Both the position numbers and the translations under genes were made by a program. This document shows positions 1 through 7,683 of a stretch of 64,000 bases of DNA, in pieces. Under the pieces are notes generated by a model. It made no database searches, was not told where the DNA came from, and worked only from the letters and a program-made list of their open reading frames with translations. Origin of the DNA: Kluyvera cryocrescens NBRC 102467 (lineage in GTDB: Bacteria; Pseudomonadota; Gammaproteobacteria; Enterobacterales; Enterobacteriaceae); the NCBI RefSeq assembly GCF_001571285.1, contig NZ_BCTM01000006.1, positions 1 to 64,000 of the forward strand, read 5' to 3'. Numbering within the stretch: position 1 is the first letter of the stretch; each line of letters begins with the position of its first letter.

Positions 1-162
1 GACTCGCTTCGCTCGCCCTGACGGGCAGCCTGCTCACTGCGTTCGCCGTCTGTCCAACGGGCGTTGCCCGTTGTCGACCCCGGTTCCGGGGTTCTCACCC
101 CGCCTGGCTGTGCAACAGGCGAAAAAAAAGCCCGTACTTGTGTACGAGCTCTTCTTAAAATA
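1..162 (-). repeat. rtT-like tRNA-associated repeat unit (array continues outside window)
   Basis: This stretch lies directly downstream of the tRNA-Ser gene on the minus strand. It is nearly identical to the repeat units at 3347-3690. The unit starts at window base 1 at the same point where the 3347 unit begins, so the array probably continues leftwards. Each unit carries a GC-rich dyad and an intrinsic terminator. The arrangement matches the rtT repeats known downstream of tyrT in E. coli, in which each unit begins with the last 19 bases of the tRNA. Assignment to the rtT family is by analogy. Confidence 0.7.
122..150 (-). terminator. Intrinsic terminator after tRNA-Ser copy 1
   Basis: Read on the minus strand there is a 9-bp stem (142-150 pairing with 129-137) with a 4-base loop, followed by a run of seven T (122-128). 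The same hairpin with a GCAA loop recurs at 3650-3678 and, with a GCCA loop, at 3468-3497 in the second array. It would end the tRNA transcript within the first repeat unit. Confidence 0.75.
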
Positions 163-250
163 TGGCGGTGAGGCGGGGATTCGAACCCCGGATACGTTGC
201 CGTATACACACTTTCCAGGCGTGCTCCTTCAGCCACTCGGACACCTCACC
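163..250 (-). tRNA. tRNA-Ser(GGA), copy 1
   Basis: An 88-nt class II tRNA with a long variable arm and encoded CCA (TGG at 163-165 on the plus strand). The anticodon loop reads CTGGAAAG, giving anticodon GGA, and the T-loop GGTTCGAATCC is intact. The body is identical to the copy at 3691-3778. The second copy lies next to ghrA, as serX does in E. coli, so this one is the extra gene. Confidence 0.95.
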
Positions 251-291
251 ATATTGTTTTGCTGCACACCTTGGGTGGGCAACGGGGCGCT

Positions 292-320
292 ACTATAGGG
301 AGTTGGACGAAAACGGTCAA
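292..320 (-). promoter_or_regulatory. Promoter of tRNA-Ser copy 1
   Basis: On the minus strand there is a -35 box TTGACC (315-320), a 17-bp spacer and a -10 box TATAGT (292-297), then a G+C-rich discriminator (GCGCCCCG). This is typical of a strong, stringently controlled stable-RNA promoter. Copy 2 has a separate, different promoter, so this copy is not simply a recent identical duplicate of the whole unit. Confidence 0.75.
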
Positions 321-521
321 GCATAATTTCTGCATTATGTATCGTTCGGTTAATCAATGAACACTGCCCCGTTAATCCATAGTGGGGCAGGTGGTGTGGC
401 GTACAAAAGATGCGTTGTATCAGCGCATTGATGGCGCCGAATTATTCATGTTGTTCTATCTGACCAAATCGGCCAGAGTTAAAGTCGCGAACGGCTTCGG
501 CGATCTCGGCTTGGCTATTCA

Positions 522-1313
522 TCACGAAGGGCCATAGCCCACAATCGGCTCATGAATAGGTTCGCCCGCCAATACCAGCACTTTGGCGTCGGTGCTGGCA
601 TGAAGATGCACGCGTTTTCCTTGCTGACTCAGCACGATCAGCTGTGCTTCCTGGGCGCGGGTCGCACCGTTGACCGTGACAGTCCCTTCCAGTACGACAA
701 TCGCAGTGCTCCACCCCTCAGGTTGCTCAAACGTGAACTCTTTATCCTGTGCAATCTGCATATCCCAGACGTTCATCGGCGAGAAGGTGTTAGCGGGCCC
801 CGCGGTTTGCTGATATCGACCCGCAATCACGCGCAGTGAACCGCTATTGTCAGGGAGCGCAACCGCTGGGATAGCCGCAGCTTCAATCCCCTGATACCCC
901 GGCGCGGTCATTTTGTTTTTCGCCGGCAGATTGACCCACAGTTGGATCATCTTAAGCTCACCGCCCCGGCGGGCGAATTCAGCGGAATGAAATTCCTGAT
1001 GCAAAATACCCGCACCCGCAGTCATCCACTGCACGTCGCCGGCACCAATGACGCCTCCTTTACCGGTGGAGTCGCGGTGTTCAACCTCACCGGCATAAAC
1101 GATGGTCACCGTCTCGAATCCGCGATGGGGATGCTCACCCACGCCGCGTTTGGCGCCGTAGGCGGGAAAGTGGTGCGGCCCGGCGTAGTCAAGCAATAGA
1201 AATGGGCTCAGGCTTTCACCGTGCGACTGATAAGAAAAGAGCGAACGTACCGGGAAGCCATCGCCCACCCAGTGCGGACGCGGCGCGGTGTACACACCTG
1301 TGATCTGTTTCAT
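522..1313 (-). CDS. Pirin family protein, C-terminus truncated by frameshift
   Basis: The 263-residue product is a bicupin of the pirin/YhhW (quercetin 2,3-dioxygenase-like) family. The metal ligands of the first cupin are visible as H61, H63, H105 and E107. The reading frame stops just after the family motif EPIVGYGP. Adding one base near 525-530 restores a normal ending (GP-FVMN, then IAEAVRDFNSGRFG) that runs to a stop at 442-444, giving about 290 residues, the usual family length. The gene is therefore probably a recently frameshifted allele, or a sequencing error is present. It is transcribed divergently from the LysR gene at 1428, which suggests control by that regulator. The enzyme activity of pirins is variable, so the substrate is unknown. 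Confidence 0.85.
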   Translation of the reverse strand: MKQITGVYTAPRPHWVGDGFPVRSLFSYQSHGESLSPFLLLDYAGPHHFPAYGAKRGVGEHPHRGFETVTIVYAGEVEHRDSTGKGGVIGAGDVQWMTAGAGILHQEFHSAEFARRGGELKMIQLWVNLPAKNKMTAPGYQGIEAAAIPAVALPDNSGSLRVIAGRYQQTAGPANTFSPMNVWDMQIAQDKEFTFEQPEGWSTAIVVLEGTVTVNGATRAQEAQLIVLSQQGKRVHLHASTDAKVLVLAGEPIHEPIVGYGPS

Positions 1314-1427
1314 CGTTTTCTCCTGCAGCGTGATTTTTGATGTGTATTAGCTTAGAACCACGGGTAATTTCGCGGTAGATAGTGGAAATAATCTACACTG
1401 TTGCAAAAATAGAACGATGAGGTGGCG

Positions 1428-2333
1428 ATGCAGGATCTCAATGCGTTAGCGTGGTATGTCCACGTGGTGGATAACGGCGGCTTTGCCGCTGCGGGGCGGG
1501 CGCTGGATATTCCGAAATCCAAACTTAGCCGGCGGATTGCCCAATTGGAAGAGCAGCTTGGCGTGCGCCTTATTTACCGAACGACCCGGCAGTTTGCGGT
1601 CACTGAGGTGGGGCAGACTTTCTACCAACACTGCAAAGCGATGCTCATTGAAGCTGAAGCGGCGCAGGAGGCGATTGCCGTGCTGCAGGCCGAGCCGCGC
1701 GGAACGGTGAAGCTGGCGTGTCCTGTGACGTTGCTGCATGTGCACGTTGGGCCGATGCTGGCGCGTTTTATGCTGCGTCATCCTGGCGTACAGATCCAGC
1801 TTGAGGCGACCAACCGCCGGGTGGACCTGGTGGCGGAAAGCGTAGATGTCGCCATTCGGGTGAGACCTCGCCCGTTTGAGGACAGCGATCTGGTGATGCG
1901 CGTGCTGGCCGATCGTGGGCATTGTCTGGTAGCGAGTCCTTCTCTGGTGGCATTGATGGGGAAACCGCGTTCGCCGGACGATCTGTGCCGTTGGCCGGGG
2001 CTGAGTATGGCGGTGGGTAAGCACATTCATCAATGGCAATTAGATGGGCCAAATGGGGCCCGGGCCGAAGTGCATTTCACGCCGCGATTTATTACCGGCG
2101 ATATGCTGGCGCTGCGCGAGGCCGCCATCGCAGGCGTTGGCGTGGTGCAGTTGCCGGTGCTCATGGCGAAAGAGCAACTGGATGCGGGAACATTGGTTCG
2201 GGTTTTGCCCGAGTGGGAACCGAAACGTGAGGTTATTCATGCGGTGTTTCCATCGCGCCGGGGTCTGCTGCCGGCGGTGAGGGCGCTGGTTGATTTCCTC
2301 GGTGAAGAGTATGCGCAAATGATTGAGGATTGA
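1428..2333 (+). CDS. LysR-family transcriptional regulator
   Basis: A 301-residue LTTR. The N-terminal winged helix-turn-helix (about residues 5-62: FAAAGRALDIPKSKLSRRI, then LEEQLGVRL) is followed by a substrate-binding domain (about 88-295). The ATG at 1428 is chosen over the in-frame GTG at 1422 because GAGG at 1419-1422 gives a good ribosome-binding site for it. It is divergent from the pirin gene with a 114-bp intergenic region, the classic arrangement of an LTTR and its target. The IPKSKLSRR signature is common in regulators of the CrgA/AaeR-like subgroup. The inducer is unknown. Confidence 0.88.
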   Translation: MQDLNALAWYVHVVDNGGFAAAGRALDIPKSKLSRRIAQLEEQLGVRLIYRTTRQFAVTEVGQTFYQHCKAMLIEAEAAQEAIAVLQAEPRGTVKLACPVTLLHVHVGPMLARFMLRHPGVQIQLEATNRRVDLVAESVDVAIRVRPRPFEDSDLVMRVLADRGHCLVASPSLVALMGKPRSPDDLCRWPGLSMAVGKHIHQWQLDGPNGARAEVHFTPRFITGDMLALREAAIAGVGVVQLPVLMAKEQLDAGTLVRVLPEWEPKREVIHAVFPSRRGLLPAVRALVDFLGEEYAQMIED

Positions 2334-2421
2334 TTTTACATTTAATTTACAATCACGCAGTGAATATGCTATTTGTCATCGCTCGGTTCCCTACTGGAGA
2401 GGCGTGAGACACGTAACCAGA

Positions 2422-3252
2422 ATGAATACGCAAGATATTCAAATGGCAATTAGCCCATCGCTGGCCGAACTGGTGTTGGAAAAGTTAGGTTTCAGCCATC
2501 GCCCCGCGCTGACGGAACACGGATTGACGCAGCTGTATCAGGTCTGGTGTCGCAACGTGCCGTTCGACAATATTCGTAAACGTATCCAGGTTGCGCAGGG
2601 AATTCATGCGGCGCTCCCCGGTTCTACGCCTGATGATTTTCTCTCCCATTGGTTACGTTTTGGAACCGGCGGAACCTGTTGGGCCGGACATGGGGCGCTG
2701 TATGCGCTGCTGAAAGCGGCGGGATTTTCCGTTCAGTTCGGCCTGTCGACCATGCGTTCTCCACGTCCGGTTAGCGCGGGTTCTCCGGGACATGGCACCT
2801 TGTTTGTCCGTCTCGAAGAGACCTTATTTATTGTCGATGCGACGATGCTTCACGGACAGCCTTTACCCCTGCAAGCCTGGCATTCCCCGCATCCCGTTTG
2901 GGGGACGCGGGTGCATCGTGACGAAGGGGTCTGGTCTATTAACTGGAAACCGCTTGGGCGTTCGCGAGTGGACTGCCAACTGGTGGAGTTCGATGCGGCT
3001 GCACATGAATATCCGCTGCGGCATGAACAAAGCCGCTATCACAGCCGGTTTGACGGGGCGCTGCATATTCGTCTGGCGGGTCGGGAATCGATAATCGGGA
3101 TTGTGAAGGGCGAAAAAGTTGTGCGCGATACCTCAGGTAAAGAGTCATTCTCACCGCTTTCGCATCGCCAGCAGCAGCTGTTATTGATCGAGCGCTTTGG
3201 TATTGCGCAGGAGATCGTTGCGCAGCTGCCGCCGGATGAGGTGGAAAAATAA
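2422..3252 (+). CDS. Arylamine N-acetyltransferase family protein
   Basis: A 276-residue protein of the NAT family (Pfam Acetyltransf_2), which transfers acetyl from acetyl-CoA to arylamines or hydrazines. The catalytic triad is visible as C86 (GTGGTCWAG), H124 (PGHGTLF) and D139 (FIVDAT). The spacings of 38 and 15 residues equal those of the well-studied NATs (C69-H107-D122 in Salmonella). The sequence around the Cys departs from the usual RGGxCxE, so substrate range may differ. The start is uncertain: ATG 2422 is used, with a GTG at 2404 as alternative. The stop lies only 10 bp from the truncated end of the tRNA-linked repeat array. Confidence 0.82.
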   Translation: MNTQDIQMAISPSLAELVLEKLGFSHRPALTEHGLTQLYQVWCRNVPFDNIRKRIQVAQGIHAALPGSTPDDFLSHWLRFGTGGTCWAGHGALYALLKAAGFSVQFGLSTMRSPRPVSAGSPGHGTLFVRLEETLFIVDATMLHGQPLPLQAWHSPHPVWGTRVHRDEGVWSINWKPLGRSRVDCQLVEFDAAAHEYPLRHEQSRYHSRFDGALHIRLAGRESIIGIVKGEKVVRDTSGKESFSPLSHRQQQLLLIERFGIAQEIVAQLPPDEVEK

Positions 3253-3262
3253 GGCACAATCG

Positions 3263-3690
3263 TCACCCCGTCTGGCTGTGCAACAGGCGAAAAAAAACGT
3301 ATTTGCGTACGGGCTCTTCTTAAAATATGGCGGTGAGGCGGGGATTGACTCGCTTCGCTCGCCCTGACGGGCAGCCGGCTCACTGCGTTCGCCGTCTGTC
3401 CAACTGGCTGCGCCAGTTGTCGACCCCGGTTCCGGGGTTCTCACCCCGCCTGGCTGTGCAACAGGCGAAAAAAAAAGCCCGTACTGGCGTACGAGCTCTT
3501 CTTTAAATATGGCGGTGAGGCGGGGATTGACTCGCTTCGCTCGCCCTGACGGGCAGCCGGCTCACTACGTTCGCCGTCTGTCCAACGGGCGTTGCCCGTT
3601 GTCGACCCCGGTTCCGGGGTTCTCACCCCGCCTGGCTGTGCAACATGCGAAAAAAAAGCCCGTACTTGCGTACGAGCTCTTCTTTAAATA
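3263..3690 (-). repeat. rtT-like tandem repeat array downstream of serX
   Basis: Two full units (3510-3690, 181 bp; 3328-3509, 182 bp) and a third partial unit (3263-3327). Each full unit begins, on the minus strand, with the last 19 nt of the tRNA (AATCCCCGCCTCACCGCCA), then a terminator hairpin, the sequence TTGCACAGCC, and a GC-rich dyad region. This closely parallels the tyrT rtT repeats of E. coli (178-bp period, 19-bp tRNA 3'-end). The third unit is cut at 3263, next to the NAT gene stop. Confidence 0.8.
3650..3678 (-). terminator. Intrinsic terminator after serX
   Basis: On the minus strand a 9-bp stem (3670-3678 pairing with 3657-3665) with a GCAA loop is followed by seven T. It lies 12 nt past the tRNA CCA end. 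The next unit repeats it at 3468-3497. Confidence 0.75.
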
Positions 3691-3778
3691 TGGCGGTGAG
3701 GCGGGGATTCGAACCCCGGATACGTTGCCGTATACACACTTTCCAGGCGTGCTCCTTCAGCCACTCGGACACCTCACC
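3691..3778 (-). tRNA. serX: tRNA-Ser(GGA), copy 2 (ancestral serX position)
   Basis: An 88-nt tRNA with anticodon GGA, encoded CCA (3691-3693 on the plus strand) and the long serine variable arm. Its position, divergent from and directly upstream of ghrA, is that of serX in E. coli. The sequence is identical to copy 1 at 163-250. Confidence 0.95.
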
Positions 3779-3811
3779 AAATTGTTGTCCCGTGTTGCTG
3801 GGACGAGCGCT

Positions 3812-3840
3812 AATGTAGGGAAAAGGCCTGCCAGCGTCAA
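3812..3840 (-). promoter_or_regulatory. serX promoter
   Basis: On the minus strand: -35 TTGACG (3835-3840), a 17-bp spacer, -10 TACATT (3812-3817), then a discriminator beginning AGCGC. It fits a sigma-70 stable-RNA promoter. A perfect 7-bp hairpin (3926-3944) without a T-tract lies further upstream, towards ghrA. Nothing else is evident in 3779-4037. Confidence 0.65.
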
Positions 3841-4037
3841 TAAACTTTTTAAAAAAATCGTGCGTTTAGACAAACTTCACTCAACTTGTTCCTTAAATAC
3901 GCATAAATCGTCTTTTTTGCGATCAGTCCCGCATTTAGCGGGACAGCGAAATGAAATTTGTTATGCTGTTAAATCACAAAAAAATCAAAAATGCGCCGGG
4001 TAAGTTCTTGCTGAGGTGCTTTAAAACAGGAGTCGCA

Positions 4038-4976
4038 ATGGAGATCATCTTTTACCATCCCACGTTTGATACCCCTTACTGGATTGCCGAGCTCACGAAG
4101 AAGCTGCCGGGAGCCAATGTCCGTGCATGGCAGCGCGGTGATAACGCGCCAGCGGATTATGCGCTGGTGTGGCACCCGCCGGTAGAAATGCTGCAGGGGC
4201 GTAACCTGAAAGCGGTATTCGCATTAGGTGCTGGCGTGGATTCCATTCTTAGTAAGCTCAAAGCGCATCCAGAAATGCTGCCAGACGCGATTCCGCTTTA
4301 TCGTCTTGAAGACACCGGAATGGGGAGCCAGATGCAGGAGTATGCCGTCAGCCAGGTGTTGCATTGGTTCCGCCGCTTTGATGATTACCAGCAATTACAG
4401 CGTGAAGGGCGCTGGCAGCCGCTGGCTGATTATAACCATGATGAATTCACCATTGGCATTATGGGGGCGGGCGTACTGGGATCGAAAGTGGCACAAAGTC
4501 TGCTGCCGTGGGGATTCCCGGTGCGCAGCTGGAGTCGCAGCCGTAAAGATTGGCCGCAGGTCACAAGCTTTGCTGGGGAAAGTGAGTTGGCGGAGTTTCT
4601 GCGGGATACACGAGTGCTGATTAATCTTCTGCCCAATACTGCGGAAACCATTGGCATTATCGATCAATCGCTGCTGGCTCAACTGCCGGACAATAGCTAC
4701 GTTCTCAATCTGGCGCGGGGTGTTCATGTGGTCGAAGACGATCTGCTCGCGGCGCTGGATAGCGGCAAACTGAAGGCGGCGATGCTGGACGTGTTTAGCC
4801 GGGAACCATTGCCTCAGGAAAGCCCTTTATGGCGTCACCCGCGCGTCACAATGACGCCGCACGTGGCGGCCGTGACGCGACCACAGGAAGCGATAAGTTA
4901 TATTGCGCAGACCATTAGCCAACTCGAACGTGGTGAACAGGTCGATGGTCAGGTCGATCGCGTGCGTGGCTACTGA
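4038..4976 (+). CDS. ghrA: Glyoxylate/hydroxypyruvate reductase A
   Basis: A 312-residue NADPH-dependent 2-hydroxyacid dehydrogenase that reduces glyoxylate to glycolate and hydroxypyruvate to glycerate in the cytoplasm. The Rossmann motif GAGVLGSKV and the catalytic Arg (NLARG), Glu (SREPLP) and His (TPHVAA) regions of the D-isomer dehydrogenase family are present. It aligns end to end with E. coli GhrA (312 aa). ATG 4038 is preceded by ACAGGAG and matches the family N-terminus. It heads a probable ghrA-ycdX-ycdY unit, with ycdX 66 bp downstream. Confidence 0.96.
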   Translation: MEIIFYHPTFDTPYWIAELTKKLPGANVRAWQRGDNAPADYALVWHPPVEMLQGRNLKAVFALGAGVDSILSKLKAHPEMLPDAIPLYRLEDTGMGSQMQEYAVSQVLHWFRRFDDYQQLQREGRWQPLADYNHDEFTIGIMGAGVLGSKVAQSLLPWGFPVRSWSRSRKDWPQVTSFAGESELAEFLRDTRVLINLLPNTAETIGIIDQSLLAQLPDNSYVLNLARGVHVVEDDLLAALDSGKLKAAMLDVFSREPLPQESPLWRHPRVTMTPHVAAVTRPQEAISYIAQTISQLERGEQVDGQVDRVRGY

Positions 4977-5042
4977 GACGCCAGGCTAATAAACGCGGGG
5001 CTTTCCTGCTATCCTTGAAGAATCACAAAAGAGGAGAATGTG

Positions 5043-5780
5043 ATGTATCCTGTTGACTTACATATGCACACTGTCGCCAGCACGCATGCCTATAGCACGC
5101 TGCATGACTATATTGCCGAAGCGAAACGCAAAGGGATCAAGCTGTTCGCGATTACCGATCACGGCCCCGATATGGCCGATGCTCCGCATTATTGGCACTT
5201 TGTGAATATGCGTATTTGGCCGCGTATTGTTGATGGTGTCGGTATTCTGCGCGGCATTGAAGCGAATATCAAAAACATCGAGGGTGAGATCGACTGTACC
5301 GGGCCGATGTTGACCTCGCTGGACTTTATTATTGCCGGTTTCCATGAGCCCGTTTTTGCTCCGCAGGATAAAGAAACGCATACCCGGGCAATGATTGCCG
5401 CCATGGCCAGCGGTAACGTTCATATGATAAGCCATCCAGGGAACCCGAAATTCCCTGTTGATATTCCCGCCATTGCTGAGGCAGCCGCGAAATATCACGT
5501 TGCGCTGGAGATTAACAACTCCTCGTTTGTCAGTTCGCGCGTGGGCAGTGAGCAAAACTGCCAGGCGATTGCCGCGGCGGTACGCGACGCTGGCGGCTGG
5601 CTGGCGCTGGGCTCGGATTCACACACTGCCTTTACGCTGGGTGAGTTTACCGAGTGCCAGAAGATCCTCGATGCGGTGGAGTTCCCGCGGGATCGGATCC
5701 TGAATGTCACTCCGCGACGTTTTCTGAATTACCTTGAATCGCGCGGTATGCCGTCGATTCCTGAATTTGCTGATTTTTAA
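5043..5780 (+). CDS. ycdX: PHP-family zinc phosphatase YcdX
   Basis: A 245-residue PHP-domain metal hydrolase. Metal-binding motifs are visible: DLHMHT near the N-terminus, TDHGPD, the FHEP region, SHPGNP and GSDSH near the C-terminus. E. coli YcdX is a trinuclear-zinc phosphatase, activated with help from its neighbour YcdY, and linked to swarming. ATG 5043 (rather than the overlapping GTG at 5040) follows GAGGAG and gives the family N-terminus MYPVDL. ycdY follows after 20 bp. Confidence 0.95.
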   Translation: MYPVDLHMHTVASTHAYSTLHDYIAEAKRKGIKLFAITDHGPDMADAPHYWHFVNMRIWPRIVDGVGILRGIEANIKNIEGEIDCTGPMLTSLDFIIAGFHEPVFAPQDKETHTRAMIAAMASGNVHMISHPGNPKFPVDIPAIAEAAAKYHVALEINNSSFVSSRVGSEQNCQAIAAAVRDAGGWLALGSDSHTAFTLGEFTECQKILDAVEFPRDRILNVTPRRFLNYLESRGMPSIPEFADF

Positions 5781-5800
5781 TGACTAACTGGACTAACTGA

Positions 5801-6355
5801 ATGAACGAGTTTTCAATCATCTGTCGTGCGCTTGGCTCGCTGTACTATCGTCAACCGCAAGACCCTCTGCTGGTTCCGCTGTTTACCCTGATCCGTGAAG
5901 GCAAGCTGGCGGCAAACTGGCCACTGGAACAGGATGAATTACTGGCTCGTCTGCAAAAAAGCTGCGATATCCAGCAAATTGCTGCTGATTATAATGCGCT
6001 GTTTGTTGGCGAAGAGTGCAGCGTGCCACCGGTACGCAGCGCCTGGGTGGAAGGGGCGACGGAAGCAGAGGTTCGTGCCTTCCTGACCGGACAGGGTATG
6101 CCATTAGGTGAAAACCCTGCCGATCAGCTGGGAACGCTACTCCTGGCCGCTTCCTGGCTTGAGGATAACGTCAAAGATAATGACAGCGAAGCTCTGGACA
6201 TCCTGTTTGACGACTATATCGTGCCTTGGGTTGGTACGTTTCTTGGAAAACTTGAAGCCCATGCCACGACGACGTTCTGGCGTACGATGGCGACGCTGAC
6301 GCGCGAAGCGATTTCAGCCATGTTTGACGATCTGCAGGAAGAGCACGAAGAGTGA
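5801..6355 (+). CDS. ycdY: TorD-family chaperone YcdY
   Basis: A 184-residue all-helical protein of the TorD/DmsD redox-enzyme maturation chaperone family. In E. coli YcdY increases YcdX activity, probably by aiding zinc insertion. The family signature region (EECSVPPVRSAWVEG) and the Glu/Asp-rich C-terminus are present. It lies directly downstream of ycdX, in keeping with the functional pair. Its stop codon is embedded in a 14-bp perfect palindrome (6352-6365) that looks like a CRP site for ycdZ. Confidence 0.93.
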   Translation: MNEFSIICRALGSLYYRQPQDPLLVPLFTLIREGKLAANWPLEQDELLARLQKSCDIQQIAADYNALFVGEECSVPPVRSAWVEGATEAEVRAFLTGQGMPLGENPADQLGTLLLAASWLEDNVKDNDSEALDILFDDYIVPWVGTFLGKLEAHATTTFWRTMATLTREAISAMFDDLQEEHEE

Positions 6356-6365
6356 TTTAAATCAC
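6352..6365. promoter_or_regulatory. Candidate CRP (or FNR-like) operator upstream of ycdZ
   Basis: Perfect 14-bp palindrome GTGATTTAAATCAC, matching the CRP core GTGA-N6-TCAC, with outer bases A and A against the consensus T and A. It overlaps the ycdY stop codon and lies 87 bp before the ycdZ start. It also reads as GTGAT-N4-ATCAC, halfway to an FNR box. Function is inferred from the match only. Confidence 0.5.
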
Positions 6366-6425
6366 ATAATTAATGTAATGGAAAGCAATCCCGTGATCAT
6401 AGTGTGCTTGTGATCTCATCAATAA

Positions 6426-6451
6426 GGCGAGTATCTGCTAAGATACTCGCC
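6426..6451 (+). other. Perfect hairpin abutting the ycdZ start codon
   Basis: GGCGAGTATC and GATACTCGCC form a 10-bp perfect stem with a 6-nt loop (TGCTAA). The stem ends on the base before the ATG at 6452. The only Shine-Dalgarno-like sequence (AAGG, 6424-6427) is partly inside the 5' arm. If formed in the mRNA it would hinder initiation, so it may regulate translation. Confidence 0.6.
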
Positions 6452-6934
6452 ATGAACGTTAACTTAGCTATTGCAATTACCACAGGCATTCTCTCCGGTA
6501 TCTGGGGATGGGTTGCCGTTTCACTCGGGTTACTCAGCTGGGCCGGTTTCTTAGGCTGTACGGCTTATTTTGCCTGTCCGACGGGGGGGCTAAAGGGGCT
6601 GGTGATTTCTGCCTGTACCACCATGAGCGGCGTTATCTGGGCGTTGGTGATTATTTATGGCAGCGCGCTCGCACCGCATCTGGAAATCGTTAGCTACGTC
6701 ATGACGGGTATCGTGGCGTTTTTGATGTGTATTCAGGCAAAACAGCTGCTGCTTTCATTTGTACCAGGCACCTTCATCGGCGCCTGTGCGACCTTTGCCG
6801 GACAGGGCGATTGGCAGTTGGTTGTTCCTTCTTTAGCGGTGGGACTGCTGTTTGGCTATGCGATGAAAAATAGCGGGCTATGGCTTGCTAATCGCAAGGC
6901 CAGAACTCAGGCAGTGAAAGAGACCGTGCTCTGA
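6452..6934 (+). CDS. ycdZ: DUF1097 inner-membrane protein YcdZ
   Basis: A 160-residue hydrophobic protein with about five predicted membrane segments, aligning along its length with E. coli YcdZ (DUF1097). Function is unknown. ATG 6452 gives the family N-terminus (IAITTGILSGIWGW) and lies directly after a 10-bp hairpin. It is monocistronic: a terminator at 6953-6987 separates it from the convergent csgD gene. A CRP-like palindrome lies upstream. Confidence 0.92.
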   Translation: MNVNLAIAITTGILSGIWGWVAVSLGLLSWAGFLGCTAYFACPTGGLKGLVISACTTMSGVIWALVIIYGSALAPHLEIVSYVMTGIVAFLMCIQAKQLLLSFVPGTFIGACATFAGQGDWQLVVPSLAVGLLFGYAMKNSGLWLANRKARTQAVKETVL

Positions 6935-6952
6935 GAACAGAGAAACAGACAA

Positions 6953-6987
6953 AGGGCGGCAGATGATGCATCTGTCGCCCTTTTTTT
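6953..6987. terminator. Terminator between ycdZ and csgD
   Basis: GGGCGGCAGATG pairs with CATCTGTCGCCC (12 bp with one G-T wobble and a 2-nt loop) and is followed by eight T on the plus strand. It terminates ycdZ and, being a strong hairpin, could also act on the convergent csgD transcript. In E. coli the csgEFG genes would lie here; none is present. Confidence 0.8.
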
Positions 6988-6998
6988 TGTGGCTCAAT

Positions 6999-7646
6999 TC
7001 AGTGCTTAAAGTTGTCGTTGGCCCAGGAGACGGCCTGAGTGCGATTTTTTACCGCGATCTTTTTGAAAAGATGGTAAAGGTGGGTTTTTACCGTGCTTTC
7101 ACTGATAAACAGTGAACGGGCGATTTCAATGTTTGAGGCTCCGATGCGCAGCTTGTTCAGGATCTCTTTTTCTCGATACGTCAGGATAGTGCTTTCTAAA
7201 TTATCATAACGATAGTTGCCTGAATGCATAATCAGATAGCTGGCGAGTTTACGCGAAAAATAGCATTCCCCCTCCATAACTTTCTGCAACCCTTTGATTA
7301 GGAAATGTTCTTCATCATGGGAATAAAAAATCCCGCAGATATGCGGCCAGGTCTCGATTTCAGAATAGGCATAATCTTCGGGAGTGTTAAAGAGCAAAAG
7401 CTTAACTCCACGCTTAATTTTACACAGCTCTTCCTGCCATCCTTTTATTAACCGTTTATCAGTCTCTATCAAATCAAAAAGAATGATGCCATCCGCGATG
7501 CTATCTATATTAACTACATGAATATTAATGATTTTAATATCCATCTTTAGTAGTTTCTTGAGATTCTGCGAAAGGGCGCACGACTGTAGTGACGGCCTTG
7601 TAATCAAGAAAAGAGTTTGGCTTGAAAAGGTGAGCTCTTTTGTCAT
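6999..7646 (-). CDS. csgD: CsgD-type LuxR-family biofilm regulator
   Basis: A 215-residue protein aligning end to end with E. coli CsgD (216 aa). The C-terminal LuxR/FixJ helix-turn-helix (about residues 148-210) is almost identical (TYREKEILNKLRIGAS, then KKIAVKNRTQAVSWAND). The N-terminal receiver-like half is much more divergent but keeps HSGNYRY and the Asp in LFDLIETDKRL. CsgD normally activates the divergent csgBAC curli operon and cellulose synthesis through dgcC. Here neither csgEFG (downstream) nor csgBAC (divergent) exists. The divergent gene encodes a glycine-rich repeat protein instead, which is the likeliest local target. A candidate sigma-S -10 element lies 38-43 bp upstream of the start. 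Confidence 0.9.
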   Translation of the reverse strand: MTKELTFSSQTLFLITRPSLQSCALSQNLKKLLKMDIKIINIHVVNIDSIADGIILFDLIETDKRLIKGWQEELCKIKRGVKLLLFNTPEDYAYSEIETWPHICGIFYSHDEEHFLIKGLQKVMEGECYFSRKLASYLIMHSGNYRYDNLESTILTYREKEILNKLRIGASNIEIARSLFISESTVKTHLYHLFKKIAVKNRTQAVSWANDNFKH

Positions 7647-7683
7647 GATGAGTCCCCGATTTTTTTATTAACAACAGGCACAT

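Noticed and set aside
163-3778. A tRNA-targeted integrative island with an integrase
   Set aside because: There is no integrase, recombination directionality factor or phage gene between the tRNA copies. The duplicated tRNA ends are explained by rtT-type repeats.
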